From Bryoerythrophyllum caledonicum (lineage: Eukaryota > Streptophyta > Bryopsida > Pottiales > Pottiaceae), in assembly GCA_963971425.1 (NCBI GenBank), contig OZ020516.1:35514199-35578198 (forward strand): a stretch of DNA of 64,000 nt, read 5' to 3'. Below are positions 53,724 to 64,000 of this stretch, piece by piece. The stretch's first letter is position 1, and each line of letters starts with the position of its first letter. The notes beneath the pieces are model-generated. The model did not search any database. It worked only from the letters and a program-made list of their open reading frames with translations, and was not told where the DNA came from. A program made the translations under genes and the position numbers.

Positions 53724-55452
53724 CAGTACAGTACCCGGCAAGTCTGAATGGTGCAGTCACTGGTTCTGCTGAAATTCAGCAGTGAACTCGTAACTTCAAA
53801 ATCACACCACAGGCTCAAAAATTCATGAAATTGCAAACCGTAAATTGGATTTGGAAGATAGAGAAGTCTAGTTTTGAAAAACATTGATTTGTTATATTGA
53901 AAAATTTAAGAACATACAACAATAGTGCATTTTGTAGCACACTATCTACCACCTCGTACTACCACCTCTCGCATTAATTACAGCCTTCATTCGGTGAGGC
54001 ATGCTAGCAATGAGAATGCCTAGAGTCTCCATAGATATGGCTTCCCATGCCTGCTCAATGCTCTTGACCATTTCATCTTTGTTCTTTGGCCTAGTCTCTT
54101 TCTGTACAAAGTCTTTTAAAATCATCCACACATTCTCTATGGGATTCAAATCCGGTGAATTTGCAGGCCATATAATCTTCTTGATCTGATGCGCTTCTCG
54201 CCATTGTTTTGGTAAGCTACTACGATGCACTGGGGCACCATCCTCCATGAGATGAAGACTTTGAGGATTATCATGCATGAAGTAAAAGCCACTCAATCGA
54301 CCCTCATACACAATGTCAACAAAATCGGCACTTGTTCGTCTATCAGATGGCATAATAACAATGGGGCACTTCTCATAACCTGTAAAAGCACCCCAAATCA
54401 TAACGGATGTCCGTCCAGATTTAAAAGTGGGTGCTAGGCAATCCCATGAGTAGCGTTCATACGCTCGCCGCCAAACTTTGACTTGCCGGTAATTCTTGCC
54501 TATCTCAAATGAGGACTCATCTGTCCATATTACATTCATCCAATCTAATACTTCCCAAGTCTCATGTATTCTAGCAAATGCCAATCTATCAGCTTTATGC
54601 TTGTCATTAAGAAAAGGCTTCTTTGTTGCAACACGACTACCAAATCCAATACGTTTAATCTCCTTCCTTAACGTGCGCTCACAAACTTTCTCACTCATCT
54701 GTTCTATGATGGATACAAGTGGAATGTGTCTATTTTGTGCAAGAATGCGACCCAATTCCCTCCTATCTCGATCATTCAATTTGCAATGTCGGCGTTTAGC
54801 CTTTCGAGTGACCACTGTTCCATCTCTACGGAATTTTTTCAAGACATTCTGAACGGTAGTATGTGGTATGCCTAACTTAATTCCAATGCTACGTTGTGAC
54901 ATGCCTGAACAACTCATTCCAACTATGATGCCTTTGACCTCTGTACTCAAACGACGACCTCCCATTTCTGCTCAAAACTTTGATACAAATTACACAATTG
55001 AAATGAATTTTGTTCCACTCAAAAACCTCCAAAATCTGATGCATGCACAACTAGAATCCACCATCAACAAAAACTCAAACGATCACCATCTAACCAAATG
55101 ACATTTGAAGTGGTTCAATCCACTCACAAGCTCCATTTGTACAAAATTTCAGCTCAATCTAAGCAAATCTGTGGCCTCCATGTGCATCGATATTTCTTGA
55201 AGTTGTGTACAGGTTCTGCCACCGCAGCAACACATGTCTCTTCATTTCGATTGATATGGATATTTTTGAAATATCTCATTAAATGCTCAACGACACTTGT
55301 AACTAGACTACTAATCCTACCTAACAATACTAATTACAACTTCTAGGTCGAAGAGGTGGAAAGGAGAGAGCGATTCAAAGTCACAGGACCGCCGCTTCAA
55401 CAAAACGTGGTTCAGTTCGTTGCACCATTCAGACTTGCCGGGTACTGTACAG
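53724..55452 (-). mobile_element. Tc1-type DNA transposon, apparently intact
   Basis: 1729 bp. The terminal 32 bp at each end (53724-53755 and 55421-55452) are inverted repeats with one mismatch, beginning CAGTACAGTACCCGG and CTGTACAGTACCCGG. TA stands outside the left end (53722-53723); the right flank reads TC, a change from the expected TA duplication. A complete transposase frame lies inside. CAGT-type ends, TA target, size and transposase all match the Tc1 family. Confidence 0.9.
53946..54965 (-). CDS. Tc1-type transposase, DD34E, 339 residues
   Basis: One uninterrupted frame of normal Tc1 transposase length. Residues about 5-60 form the first helix-turn-helix of the paired-like DNA-binding region (STEVKGIIVGMSCSGMSQRS, then IGIKLGIPHTTVQNVLKKF), followed by a basic KAKRRHCKLN stretch in the place of the GRPR hook. 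A second helical domain ends near 130. The catalytic core has VIWTDESSFEI (Asp149), HLMEDGAPVH (Asp242) and SPDLNPIENVW (Glu277). There are 34 residues between the second Asp and the Glu, the DD34E spacing of Tc1 rather than the DD39D of plant mariner elements. It would cut and paste the flanking element at TA sites. The ATG is near the right inverted repeat, with a leader of about 490 bp. Confidence 0.92.
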   Translation of the reverse strand: MGGRRLSTEVKGIIVGMSCSGMSQRSIGIKLGIPHTTVQNVLKKFRRDGTVVTRKAKRRHCKLNDRDRRELGRILAQNRHIPLVSIIEQMSEKVCERTLRKEIKRIGFGSRVATKKPFLNDKHKADRLAFARIHETWEVLDWMNVIWTDESSFEIGKNYRQVKVWRRAYERYSWDCLAPTFKSGRTSVMIWGAFTGYEKCPIVIMPSDRRTSADFVDIVYEGRLSGFYFMHDNPQSLHLMEDGAPVHRSSLPKQWREAHQIKKIIWPANSPDLNPIENVWMILKDFVQKETRPKNKDEMVKSIEQAWEAISMETLGILIASMPHRMKAVINARGGSTRW

Positions 55453-57352
55453 TCCTACTTCATACCCCAAATTACACCATCTTCACCATTTAACCTTTGA
55501 AGGACGAGAGGTTCATAGGTGGTCACTTTTGGAGTAATTTGCAAATTGGTGGACCGCTACTTCATCTCTGTTTGATCCGGGGCCTAATTTAAGTTCCTTG
55601 GATCCCTTCGCTTCCAAAGAATGTGGTGAGAATGTGCGCCAACGTCTGACCCGGGAACTACAGTGATGATTGTAGCGACTCGTCGCAATGAAATGTAACC
55701 ACTGTGTAGATGAAGTGGTGATTAGTCGTGGTGAAATGCACCCACTTGTGGCATCTTCCAAGCTTGATTGCAAGTGTTGTCTGTAACCCTTCAAGACCAA
55801 ATGACCATATATAGGTTGTTTGGCAGAAGAGCCCTTTCGTAGCAAACGCTACAGGCCATTTCAAAGGGAAAAAAAAAGACCATGACTTAGAGGTGGAGGA
55901 AGATGGGCATCTATTGAGACCATGGCCACGACAATCGTGAAACAAGTTTGAAGATTTTTTGTCATGTATTATACCCAATGCGTAAATGTCATTCCACATG
56001 ATCTAGAACACTTGTAGATTCTCACACGCTAGAGTTAGTGTACCTTTATGTCAGGCCTTTCATTTTCTCTCAAAATAATGCCACAATGCCTACACAAATA
56101 ATCATCCATCATAAGGTCGCTCTTTTCATCCAGATATTTCATCCGATTTTGTCATATTTTTCCAACCTAAGAATGTTTTTTGGTCCCATTCTCAAGTGGT
56201 TTTTATAAAATGAAAAAATGGGTGCTTCCTAGTTGTTAATTGCCAGAAAATCCAGTCTGAATTGTTTGAATAACATAAGAACTAATTCAACACTGACAGT
56301 AGAAGGTCAACACACATTACTATGGCTCCCATTGAAATTAAATTACTACTATGATTATTTTAGAACTGACTCCAAATTTGTAAGGAGAAAGTTTGATCCC
56401 CATTAACTTCGAGTCTCATCAAACAATATGGCTTGTTCATATTTGGAACTAATAATTGATGTCTGTCTGATCACACCGACCCCCTTGTCACCCTTAATTT
56501 GTAAACTCCCCTCAAATGAGGAGAAGTGTTGGATTCATCCATTTGTGTCATGTGTAATTTAGTGAATATTAATTTTTAAAATTAATGTAGGATCATCTAG
56601 TGGACAAAACTAGCTAGAAATTAGGTGGTTGTCTATTTGTGTGGGACATAGTTGAATTTTACAGCATAACAATGGTTCATGGGTCACACCAGCCGCCAAG
56701 TCCCTTACCATTTGGGGCAATCTCAAGTCCCCAAAAGGCCTCACCTGGTGGTGGTGCCTTTAATCTTTAATATTTGGGATAGACATAGAATATTAGGATC
56801 CAGTGACAAATTAGGACACAATAGCTTGAAAGATGATAAACGTGGAGTTGGTTTTGCACCACTGAATTTTCCTAAATGTCAAATTTGGACTATTCATCAA
56901 ATTTAGTATAGTTATGGAGTTGGAGTTTGTAGCTAATACATATCACTAAAGTATTTTTCCTCAAGAAAGTTATTACAAAGTCACTTCTTTTATCATCTCA
57001 TATGTTAGCGAACAATTGTAGTGTAGTTGGTTCTCTTTGCATTTGTGTAAGGATAAACGTGTGATTATAGTATCATCAAGAGAGATTGTAGGTAGTGGTG
57101 ACCACAAGTACCTATGCTATAATCTTATGTTGCAATGGATTGACACAAGATATTTATCGTTTTTTTTTAGATTATCTCAAAAAGAAATCAAACACTTAAT
57201 TCTACCTCCCTTCAAATATCTACATTTTTCCTTACCTCTAGTTTCCTTAAGATCAAAATTTATAGATAATCTCGAGAGGCAATAATGATAAGTGTGCTAT
57301 ACAGGTCTTGGTGGCCTAAGTAGCAATGTTACCCCCAAGTAAAATTGTTATT
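55453..57352. other. Intergenic with V-like repeat
   Basis: About 55495-55800 (TTTAACCTTTGAAGGACGAG to GTAACCCTTCAAGACCAA) has inverted ends of the AACCCTT type and V-like inner strings (GAAATGTAACCACTGTGTAGA), so it is probably another small DNA element. The rest shows nothing I can support. Confidence 0.4.
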
Positions 57353-57583
57353 CACATTGCACTAAAGATGGTCATTAGTGTAACCAGACTAAATGTTTTA
57401 GAAATGCTATAATTTTTTTTACTGTAGAAGATTTTTTTTACTGAGAGCACATCTATCAACACTACTTAAGGAAGGAGATCATGGTGAACATAGTTGGAAA
57501 AAATATTCATAAGGAATAAAAACTTATAGCATTCATAAAAAAAATTAGTGTGGTTAACACAAATGACCATCTTTAGTGTAGTG
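57353..57583. mobile_element. CACTA-ended MITE, copy 2
   Basis: Ends CACATTGCACTAAAGATGG and CCATCTTTAGTGTAGTG are imperfect inverted repeats continuing with TCATTAGTGTAACCA/TGGTTAACACAAATGA. 231 bp; same family as 40941-41150. CACTA-type termini suggest a non-autonomous CACTA relative. Confidence 0.65.
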
Positions 57584-57605
57584 AATGTTTCTTCTTCTCT
57601 CACCG

Positions 57606-58689
57606 TATAAAGTAAGCCCCCCTAGAACTGACAAGTTAAGGATTGTGCATACATGGAGAGAGGAGACAATTATACTATTATTTTTCACTCATAGCCAATA
57701 GGATTACAATTCCAACCCAAGCGATTTCATATTTTTCTGATGAAAACTAAATTAGTTATGAATTTTCAAATTGTGCAACCATGTTTAGTGAGTGCCCAGT
57801 AGGAGATACCCCCCATAACCAACGGCCAAAAGTAAGGGTCTTGACTAATAGCAAACCTCCATTTGGAGGTGAGTTGGTGGTAATGGGATGGGAGAGGGTT
57901 GGACATACCCCAATTTTATGGGTTTTTGCTAGGCGGGGGCTTACCCTTACATGAAAATACCCTAGATATATGGTTGAAAATAACTGCTAGTATCTGGATG
58001 CCAGGCCGTAGTAAAGGTGGAATTATGGTACAAAAGTCGTGGTAATTAACTGAAAGTCAGGTAACTAATTGCAGTGAGGATAGGCGAAGGTTTGCCCGCA
58101 ATCAAGACGCGGTAACTTCCAAAGGATGGCGGTAACACTGCGTCACGGGATTCAGGTCTCTGTTGCTTGACTACGACGGGATACGGCTCCGTACGGCTCC
58201 ATACGTACAATATGGTTACTCTCTTTCCACCGCCAGGCACCGTATGTACGCGCCGCCTCGAAGAGTAGATGCTCATCATGCTTTGTGGCCTCTCTCTTCA
58301 AAGTGGCTGGAAGTTATAGAATCCTTGGAATAACGTAAGCTCACCCAAAACCAACCAAAACCCATAGCCAACGCCTACAAAATTGGGGTATATCCAACCC
58401 TCTTCCATCCCATTACCACCAACTCAGTTCCTAATGGAGGTTTGCTTTTAGTCAAGACCCTTACTTTTGGTCGTTGGTTATGGGGGGTACCTACTGCTGG
58501 CCACCTACTAAACATGGCTGCACGGTTTGAAAATTCATAATTAATTTTGTTTTTATTGGAAAAATGAGAAATCACTTGGGTTGGATTTGCAATTCTATTG
58601 GCTATCACTGAAAATAATAGTATAATCATTTCCTCTCTCCAAATATGCTCATTCCTTAACTTGTCAGTTTTAGGGGGGCTTACCTTATA
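57606..58689. mobile_element. Foldback element with inverted arms of about 315 bp
   Basis: Left arm 57606-57923 and right arm 58381-58689 are diverged reverse complements starting TATAARGTAAGCCCCCC. The 450 bp between them is GC-richer and non-repetitive (GCGGTAACTTCC, CGTACGGCTCCATACG) and could be captured sequence. Long inverted arms fit Mutator-like or foldback elements; the target duplication was not settled. Confidence 0.65.
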
Positions 58690-59674
58690 TTGTCAAATAC
58701 ACCAGCAACACTCGTGTACAATGAATACCTACAAATACAATGATATATACTACGTAACATTTCATATACATGAGAAATTATTTTCGTCTGAAATTGGATT
58801 TTTCTTTTCTTCTAAGAGACTTTCCTATGTTTTGTAAATGCTAATCTACCTAATTGGATGAAAAACTCATACCCTACTTCATACAACTTCTGGAACATCT
58901 CTGCATTCAATCAAGCACACAATAGATTAAAACTCATAAAAAATCATGCATAAATTATAACTTCAATGTTCGAATGTCAATGCAAGACAATCAACCTTGT
59001 TCGTTTTCTTAGTGGTTTAAGAAAAAACACTCCTAATGATTGTTGATGTAGTACACCTTCCACAACCCGTAATTTTTACTACCTTTAGTTATATACTTCA
59101 AACACTATAATCTATTCCATCAACCATAGGATGTTTGTGCAAATTTCTCCCATAGTTAAGATCACGGGTTAAGTTCAATTTTGTAAGGTTAGATTCTAAA
59201 TTACAAATTCTATTTCCAAGAGAAGCAACAGTAAGAAAAAAAACAACCCAAATCCTAAGATTGTGGGGAAAAGTCCCTGGGTGAAAGCCAACGTGACTCT
59301 TCTTCTTGTATCTCTTTATTTCATGTAGACGGATGTCACGGAGGGTGGGCCCACTACAGGCTTTTAAAAAAAAATTAATTTTGGGGGTCTAGGAGCTTTT
59401 TTGGAAAAAAAAAATTGGGTCAAATTTAGGCCCGCAACCCAAATTACCGTCGGAGGACCCACCTTGGTCTAAACAGGGCCCCCTTCCAACATAAAAAAGG
59501 GGCCGGGTTTTGTCCACACCCTCCTTCCTTAACCATCTGCCTATACGGTTTAAAGAGATCCCTCCTTCTTTTCTTCACAACATTATCCCTCCACACGATT
59601 GATTACCCCAGCAGTAACCCCTCCGCAGGAACTTACCCTCAGAACTTATTTGCTGCCGTAAGTAGCAAGGAATA
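58690..59674. other. Intergenic, nothing recognised
   Basis: AT-rich, then a G/C-homopolymer-rich stretch at 59340-59520. No supported feature. Confidence 0.4.
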
Positions 59675-59684
59675 TTGTAGGTGA

Positions 59685-59827
59685 AGAAGAAGAAGAAGAA
59701 CTCCGGTCCTCATTTAAGGGGGCCGGAGTGAATAAAGTGTCTATTCGTTCCACCACTAAACCAATACCCACCAGGCATACTATAGATGTAGTAGTATGGA
59801 ACTACGCCCCCTTTGGAGGGTAGAGTG
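59685..59827 (-). mobile_element. Short 3' end of the RNase H/endonuclease LINE lineage
   Basis: The complement matches the last 140 bp of the LINE at 3573-7777: GAGGGTAGA...GGGGG...GTAGTTCCA, TGTTCCACTACTAA-like, TTTATTCAC, the terminal hairpin (59700-59729) and TTC repeats. A perfect 10 bp target duplication TTGTAGGTGA lies at 59675-59684 and 59828-59837. So this is a separate, extremely 5'-truncated insertion on the minus strand. Confidence 0.8.
59700..59729 (-). other. 3'-terminal hairpin of the short LINE copy
   Basis: ACTCCGG pairs with CCGGAGT. Compared with ACGCCGG/CCGGCGT in the long copy, a G-C pair has become T-A, so pairing is kept. Confidence 0.65.
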
Positions 59828-59837
59828 TTGTAGGTGA

Positions 59838-60831
59838 CGCGTGCACGGGGCGAGAACGGCGCCAGCAGCGCCTTCGCCGTCCGCAGGCCGCTGAACGGCT
59901 CCACCACGCCACAGTAAATGGAAGCCCGCATTCATGAAAGAAACATGCCATGAACGCTCCGCGTCAAAGGCCCACTAAATTCCCAAGTCAATGCTGCTCC
60001 TCGCTGCGCCTTTTTTACGGGGAGAGAGCGCGGGAGCGAGCGTGACGCCATCGCCGCTGCCTCTAGTTTTTACCGAGTCGCTCGTTGTCGCGGCGTGCGC
60101 CGGAGGGTAGTATAGATAGCACGTTTTCTATTTTTGCGCCGTCCCAGTCGTTCGACGTTCATCGCTCGTCTGTAAGTTGATCTCAGGCCTATTCCCCAAC
60201 TCGGTGCATTGAACCCGTTTCGTTTTGACGATTTGTCGATCGTCTTTCTTTCTGCGCCGAGCTTGCGCTTGCGCGAGAGTTTGCATTGGCTGTGTGAGAA
60301 TGGGAGGTTTTTGAGTTGCAAGGTCGGAGTTTTGTCCTTTTTGTTTCGGGCGGGGTGTTCTAGAGACGGTTGTTTTCGGCTGCGAGGATGTGTTCCGGGA
60401 GGGGAATGCGGTTGCCGACCTGCGACGAATTGTGAGGGTTTTAGCGGTAGCGGTGGAGTTGGGCGTTGTTGTTTTTCTCTATTTCTCCGGGGGCTTGTTT
60501 TCCGTTTGATTTGAAATCTTTAGAGATGGATGTAACGCGCGTTGAGGAATGCGTGGCAGCAGCTGGGCGGTTGAGTTTTTCGAGGTAGTCGCGTTCAAAT
60601 GGCTCTGGAAGCTGGATTGTTGAGCGAAATCTTGTAGTGGATAGCGGAAAAAGCACAAGTTGCTGGAAGGATATCGTTTTAGTCGTGGTTTTCTCTTCGG
60701 GACGGAGCAGCTTTTGATTCATTGATAGACTTCGGAGCTTGAAGGCGGCGTGCAATCTGCACAATGTGCGTGTTGGAACTAGGCAGGAGGTTGCGTCTCT
60801 CGAAAGAAGAAGTCAAGGGGACTAGGATTGA
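59838..60831 (+). promoter_or_regulatory. Promoter and 5' leader of the NPH3/BTB gene
   Basis: GC-rich from about 59990. A CTGTAAGT at 60170-60177 could be the donor of a leader intron, with the acceptor uncertain. The GC-rich part at 59838-59935 can be read as codons on the minus strand but has no partner exons. Confidence 0.4.
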
Positions 60832-63422
60832 ATGATAGCTCCCTTAGAAAAGGATCCTAGCTTCTTCCTCGGCATGGCTAGTTTCGATTTTGATGTAGAT
60901 CCTCTTCAGAGCTTCACCTTTGACACTACCTGTCTAGGCGAGAGTGCCTTCGATCCCACTGTAGAGACACGGTAATTTCCTATTCCAATTCAAAGATTGT
61001 GGTAGCTACTGTAGCCGTAGGCTTCGCGGGCTCCAAGCTGGTGGTCGGTGCAGTTCCATTAGGCACTAGAGTCATGTTTAGAGCTGTTGTAGAGCTTTGC
61101 ATTCGGATGTTGATAGAATTGCGGTTGCCTGTTGGAACAGGGTTCTGGACACAGTCGAGATGGCTCTGCCAAGCTACTTGGAGGTCGAGGTCAATGCGGA
61201 GAGAACATTTGTACTCCACAAGGTGAGCACAGCAGTCCCTCGTCCAAACTGCCTTCTCGTTCGTCTTTTTTGACTCCAGGTTGCTCTCCGAGTATCGCCG
61301 CCCTTATCTTGTGTACGAGCTTGTTAAGCCCCCACAGTACGACGTTGTCTGAAGCTTAGCGCTGTTTTACTCCACTCTAGAACTTTGAATTCTTGTGATG
61401 TACTCACCGGTATTCAGAGAGAATATGTTCTTATCTGGGATACATCTGTATGCAGGCATTGTTAGTTAAGCACAGCGAGCTTTTCAGGCAGCTCGTCGAG
61501 GAGTCCCTTGAAGCGACACTGTATCCGTCATCTCCAAGACCCGCCAGCAGGCTTCTTCCACTTCAGATCGATGATTTGCCTGGAGGCTCTGAGGCGTTTG
61601 AATTGGTCGCAAGGTTTTGTTGCAACGATGCGGGCTTTAAGATTACCTCTGCCAACGTCGCCAGGCTCCGCTGTGCTGCCGAGTTCTTGCGAATGACGGA
61701 AACCATGTCGAGCGGAAACTTGATTCGGAAGACTGAAGATTACCTAAGGACCCTGGTGTTCTGGAGCTGGGAAGAGTCTCTCATCGTTCTTCGGTCGTGT
61801 GAAGATTTCAGCCAGGCAGCTGAGAAGACACACATCATACAACGATGCGCTAGTGCGCTTTCTGACAAGACTTCGCCAACAGCTTGTTTCGCCGTCGAAC
61901 TTTCGAGTAGCCCTCTGCACCCGGCCACCGATGCTTACTTGACCTCCTACCTCTTGTCGACTCCAAGCGGCAACAGCTCTCACAGGTCTTCCAAGGCTGC
62001 AACCGAAACTTGGTGGTTCGATGATCTTTCCACGCTCTCCGTTCACCTGATGGAGCCCGTCGTGAGATACATGATCATTCACAGAGCGGCGGATAGTCGA
62101 GTGATTGCCAAGTTTTTGCTGCATTACCTTCGCTCTGCGTTACCTGTGCTTGGTTACAGCGCCGCGTCTCTGTCTCCCATGAAGCTTCACGTCGAGGGTG
62201 ATGAAGATAATTCCTTCAACCAGAGTGAAAGAATCCAGAGGGAGGTTGTCGAAGTTGTGGTGAATTTGCTCTACAATCTCGAAAGGAAATCAGTTTCCAG
62301 CAGGTCTTTGCTTGGCCTTCGCAGGATAGCGGTCGCCCTCCGAGCAGGGAAACACTGCAGAAGGGACCTTGAGCGCATGATAGGCAGGCAACTGGACAAG
62401 GCAACGCTTGACAACATTTTGATTCCTGCACTTCCTCCGCGTAGCTCGTCGCTGTATGATGTCGATCTTGTACTTCGACTTGTTGAGTTTTTCCTGAAGG
62501 AGAAGGCCGAAGCGTTGCTGCTCACCTCGAAGTTCAAGAGGTCCGAGAGCAGTGAATCATTGTATTCGGCGAGGTCGGACAGCAAGTTCTCGACGCTATC
62601 ACGCACAGACAGCAGGACATCAGTGCCAGGAACTATGAGTCCCGAGATCAGTAAGCCCGTTCACATGGCGTTACTGAAAGTTGGTGAGCTGATGGACAAG
62701 TACTTGGCTGAGATTGCGGCGGATACTTATCTGAAGCCCTCGAAGTTCCTTTCTCTCGCCGAGTCATTACCAGACTATGCGAGGCAGTCGGATGATGGAC
62801 TGTACAGAGCAGTTGACATTTACCTCGAGGTATGTGTACTATAGCCTGTAATTATCTCGACATCTTGTTCTTTCACAGGTTTTCTTGTCAATAGATTCAT
62901 GTCGAGCTACAATTTTCAGAGCTTTAGTATATTCTAGACAGGAGATAGTCTATCAAGAATCATACGATTTTCTTCGGCGATGCTGACTTTTGATCCATAC
63001 TCATGTAGGCACATCCATTTGTGAGTGAGACCGACGCTACGAGGCTGTTCAAGGTGCTGAACTATCACAAACTGAGTGTCGATACCTGCAAGTCGGCATC
63101 CCAAAATCCAAGATTTCCTCCAAGCTTCGCCATCCAGGTTGCGCTTGTGCAGCAGAGCCAGATCAAGACAACAAGTGAAGGATCCTTTCGCAGCGACGGA
63201 TCCTGTTCTCCGCCGAAGAATGCGTCTAGAGCCGGGCAACAAACAGTCGTACATCTTCAGTGTTCCTCCTTTGAGTTCACTCTTCGACAGGAGAAGAAGA
63301 AAAACGCGAAGAAGGCGCAGCCGAGGGCCGAGGTTCAGAAGCCCTGCAAGCGCTCACGAACGGAAATGCCCGGCATCTACAGATTGATGCAGCTGTTTCA
63401 CTCAAGGTCGAGACAGCACTAG
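60832..63422 (+). CDS. NPH3/RPT2-like BTB protein, four exons
   Basis: Exons 60832-60971, 61141-61222, 61456-62829 and 63009-63422, all GT-AG, join to a 669 aa protein. The N-terminus MIAPLEKDPSFFLG precedes a BTB region, YLEVEVNAERTFVLHK followed by HSELFRQLVEES. The linker and NPH3 domain follow: DLPGGSEAFELVARFC, ANVARLRCAAEFLRMTE, NLIRKTEDYL, WWFDDLSTLSVHLMEPVVR and YRAVDIYLEAHPFVSETDA, then KLSVDTCKSASQN. The C-terminus is basic (QEKKKNAKKAQPR...SRSRQH). Family members act at the plasma membrane as adaptors for CUL3 ubiquitin ligases or PIN/phototropin signalling. Which subfamily this is cannot be settled by eye. The exon 3 acceptor directly follows an in-frame ATG that should not be taken as the start, because BTB residues lie upstream. 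Confidence 0.88.
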
Positions 63423-64000
63423 ACCCACCAATGCGCGCTGCATCCAAAATTTTCCCCGCCTCTGAGTGACTCTGTACACATCCCGCATTTTGTACATACC
63501 TACAGAGCATATTCAGGTGATTTAGGTTCATGGCTCTCCTTGCCTCTCGCGGACGCGTCTCCCTTCATCTCAGTGCTCCTTCCACATCCGTCTCCAGAGA
63601 TCCAGGTACCCTCTAGAAAGCCTTCTACGCTCGAGGTGACCGTTTGTAATTTACCCTGAAGCAAGGATTAGTCGTCAGGGATTCTGCTCCTTCGTTTTAA
63701 GACACCCTAGTGTTCCATAGAAAGCCAGGTTACGATGTTACATCTTCCGTCAATGTACTATTACTTTTTTGAAATGGAAAAAACGTTTGTTCGTTTCCCA
63801 AAGTCATCCATACGTTGCAGATCGCCCTCAAAGTAAGGTTGCTGCAAAGTGCGCGCGGGATCTGTTTTGTTTTCAAACAGCTCTCTTGAGCTTGGGAAAA
63901 GCAGACGGAGAACGCGTCGTTGCGCATCCCGAGATTCACCAACGGTGCTGCAGCAGATGTAAGCTATCATGTTACCGTTAGGTGTGCTTGCTGGACAGCT
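63423..64000 (+). other. 3' flank of the NPH3/BTB gene
   Basis: Presumed 3' untranslated region and downstream sequence. No further gene start before the window ends. Confidence 0.45.

Noticed and set aside
53724..55452. Transposase as a plant mariner-like (DD39D) element
   Set aside because: The second Asp and the last acidic residue are 34 apart and the last is Glu in NPIENVW, which is the Tc1 pattern.
59710..59931. Minus-strand open frame in the GC-rich stretch before the NPH3 gene
   Set aside because: Half of it is the LINE 3' end across the target duplication. The rest has no partner exons.
1..64000. tRNA, rRNA or other structured RNA genes
   Set aside because: I scanned for tRNA box A/B-like strings and rRNA-like blocks and found none I could support. 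A covariance-model search would be needed to exclude small RNAs.

Overview
The window is nuclear DNA of a land plant. It carries spliced plant genes: two plastid early light-induced proteins (ELIPs), a plastid shikimate kinase, an NPH3-type BTB protein and a small 129-residue protein I cannot name. GT-AG introns are about 75 to 700 bp. The genes are GC-richer islands in AT-rich sequence filled with transposons. The ELIP tandem, the repeat load and the transposon types suggest a seed-free plant such as a bryophyte, lycophyte or fern, but I cannot name a species and that guess is an inference.

Layout. 0.5-9.7 kb: two same-strand ELIP genes in a tandem duplication, separated by a PIF/Harbinger MITE and a 4.2 kb 5'-truncated non-LTR retrotransposon that encodes reverse transcriptase, RNase H and a C-terminal restriction-like endonuclease. 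10.5-11.5 kb: a four-exon gene for the 129-residue protein (minus strand). 14.8-17.8 kb: an eight-exon shikimate kinase gene (plus strand). 19-22.7 kb: nested non-autonomous DNA transposons and a Helitron-like end. 23.7-28.8 kb: a complete Ty1/copia element with identical 281 bp LTRs, a 5 bp target duplication and an uninterrupted 1448-residue gag-pol. 29.7-53.4 kb: no convincing host gene, but layers of Harbinger-type MITEs, a decayed L1-type LINE and many copies of a 0.8-0.95 kb element family. 53.7-55.5 kb: a Tc1-type transposon with 32 bp inverted repeats and an intact DD34E transposase. 57.6-58.7 kb: a long-armed foldback element. 59.7 kb: a short 3' end of the same LINE lineage seen at 3.6-7.8 kb. 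60.8-63.4 kb: a four-exon NPH3/BTB gene (plus strand).

The most interesting content is mobile. The dominant family has ends reading CCCCTAAAGG, is flanked by TTAA on both sides in nearly every copy, and carries a palindrome about 16 bp inside one end whose sequence changes while its pairing is kept. Two copies are nested inside relatives, so the empty target can be read from paralogous copies. Both tests fit TTAA-specific insertion, a habit of piggyBac and Kolobok transposases that I do not know to be described for plants. No transposase for this family lies in the window. The endonuclease-bearing LINE and the DD34E Tc1 element are also unusual for a plant.

The host genes do not form an operon or pathway. 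The ELIPs (thylakoid photoprotection), shikimate kinase (plastid aromatic biosynthesis) and the NPH3-like protein (possibly light or auxin signalling) share only a loose link to light and plastids. The two ELIP promoters keep a conserved 84 bp block, TATA boxes and an ACGT/G-box-like site, which suggests co-regulation by light.
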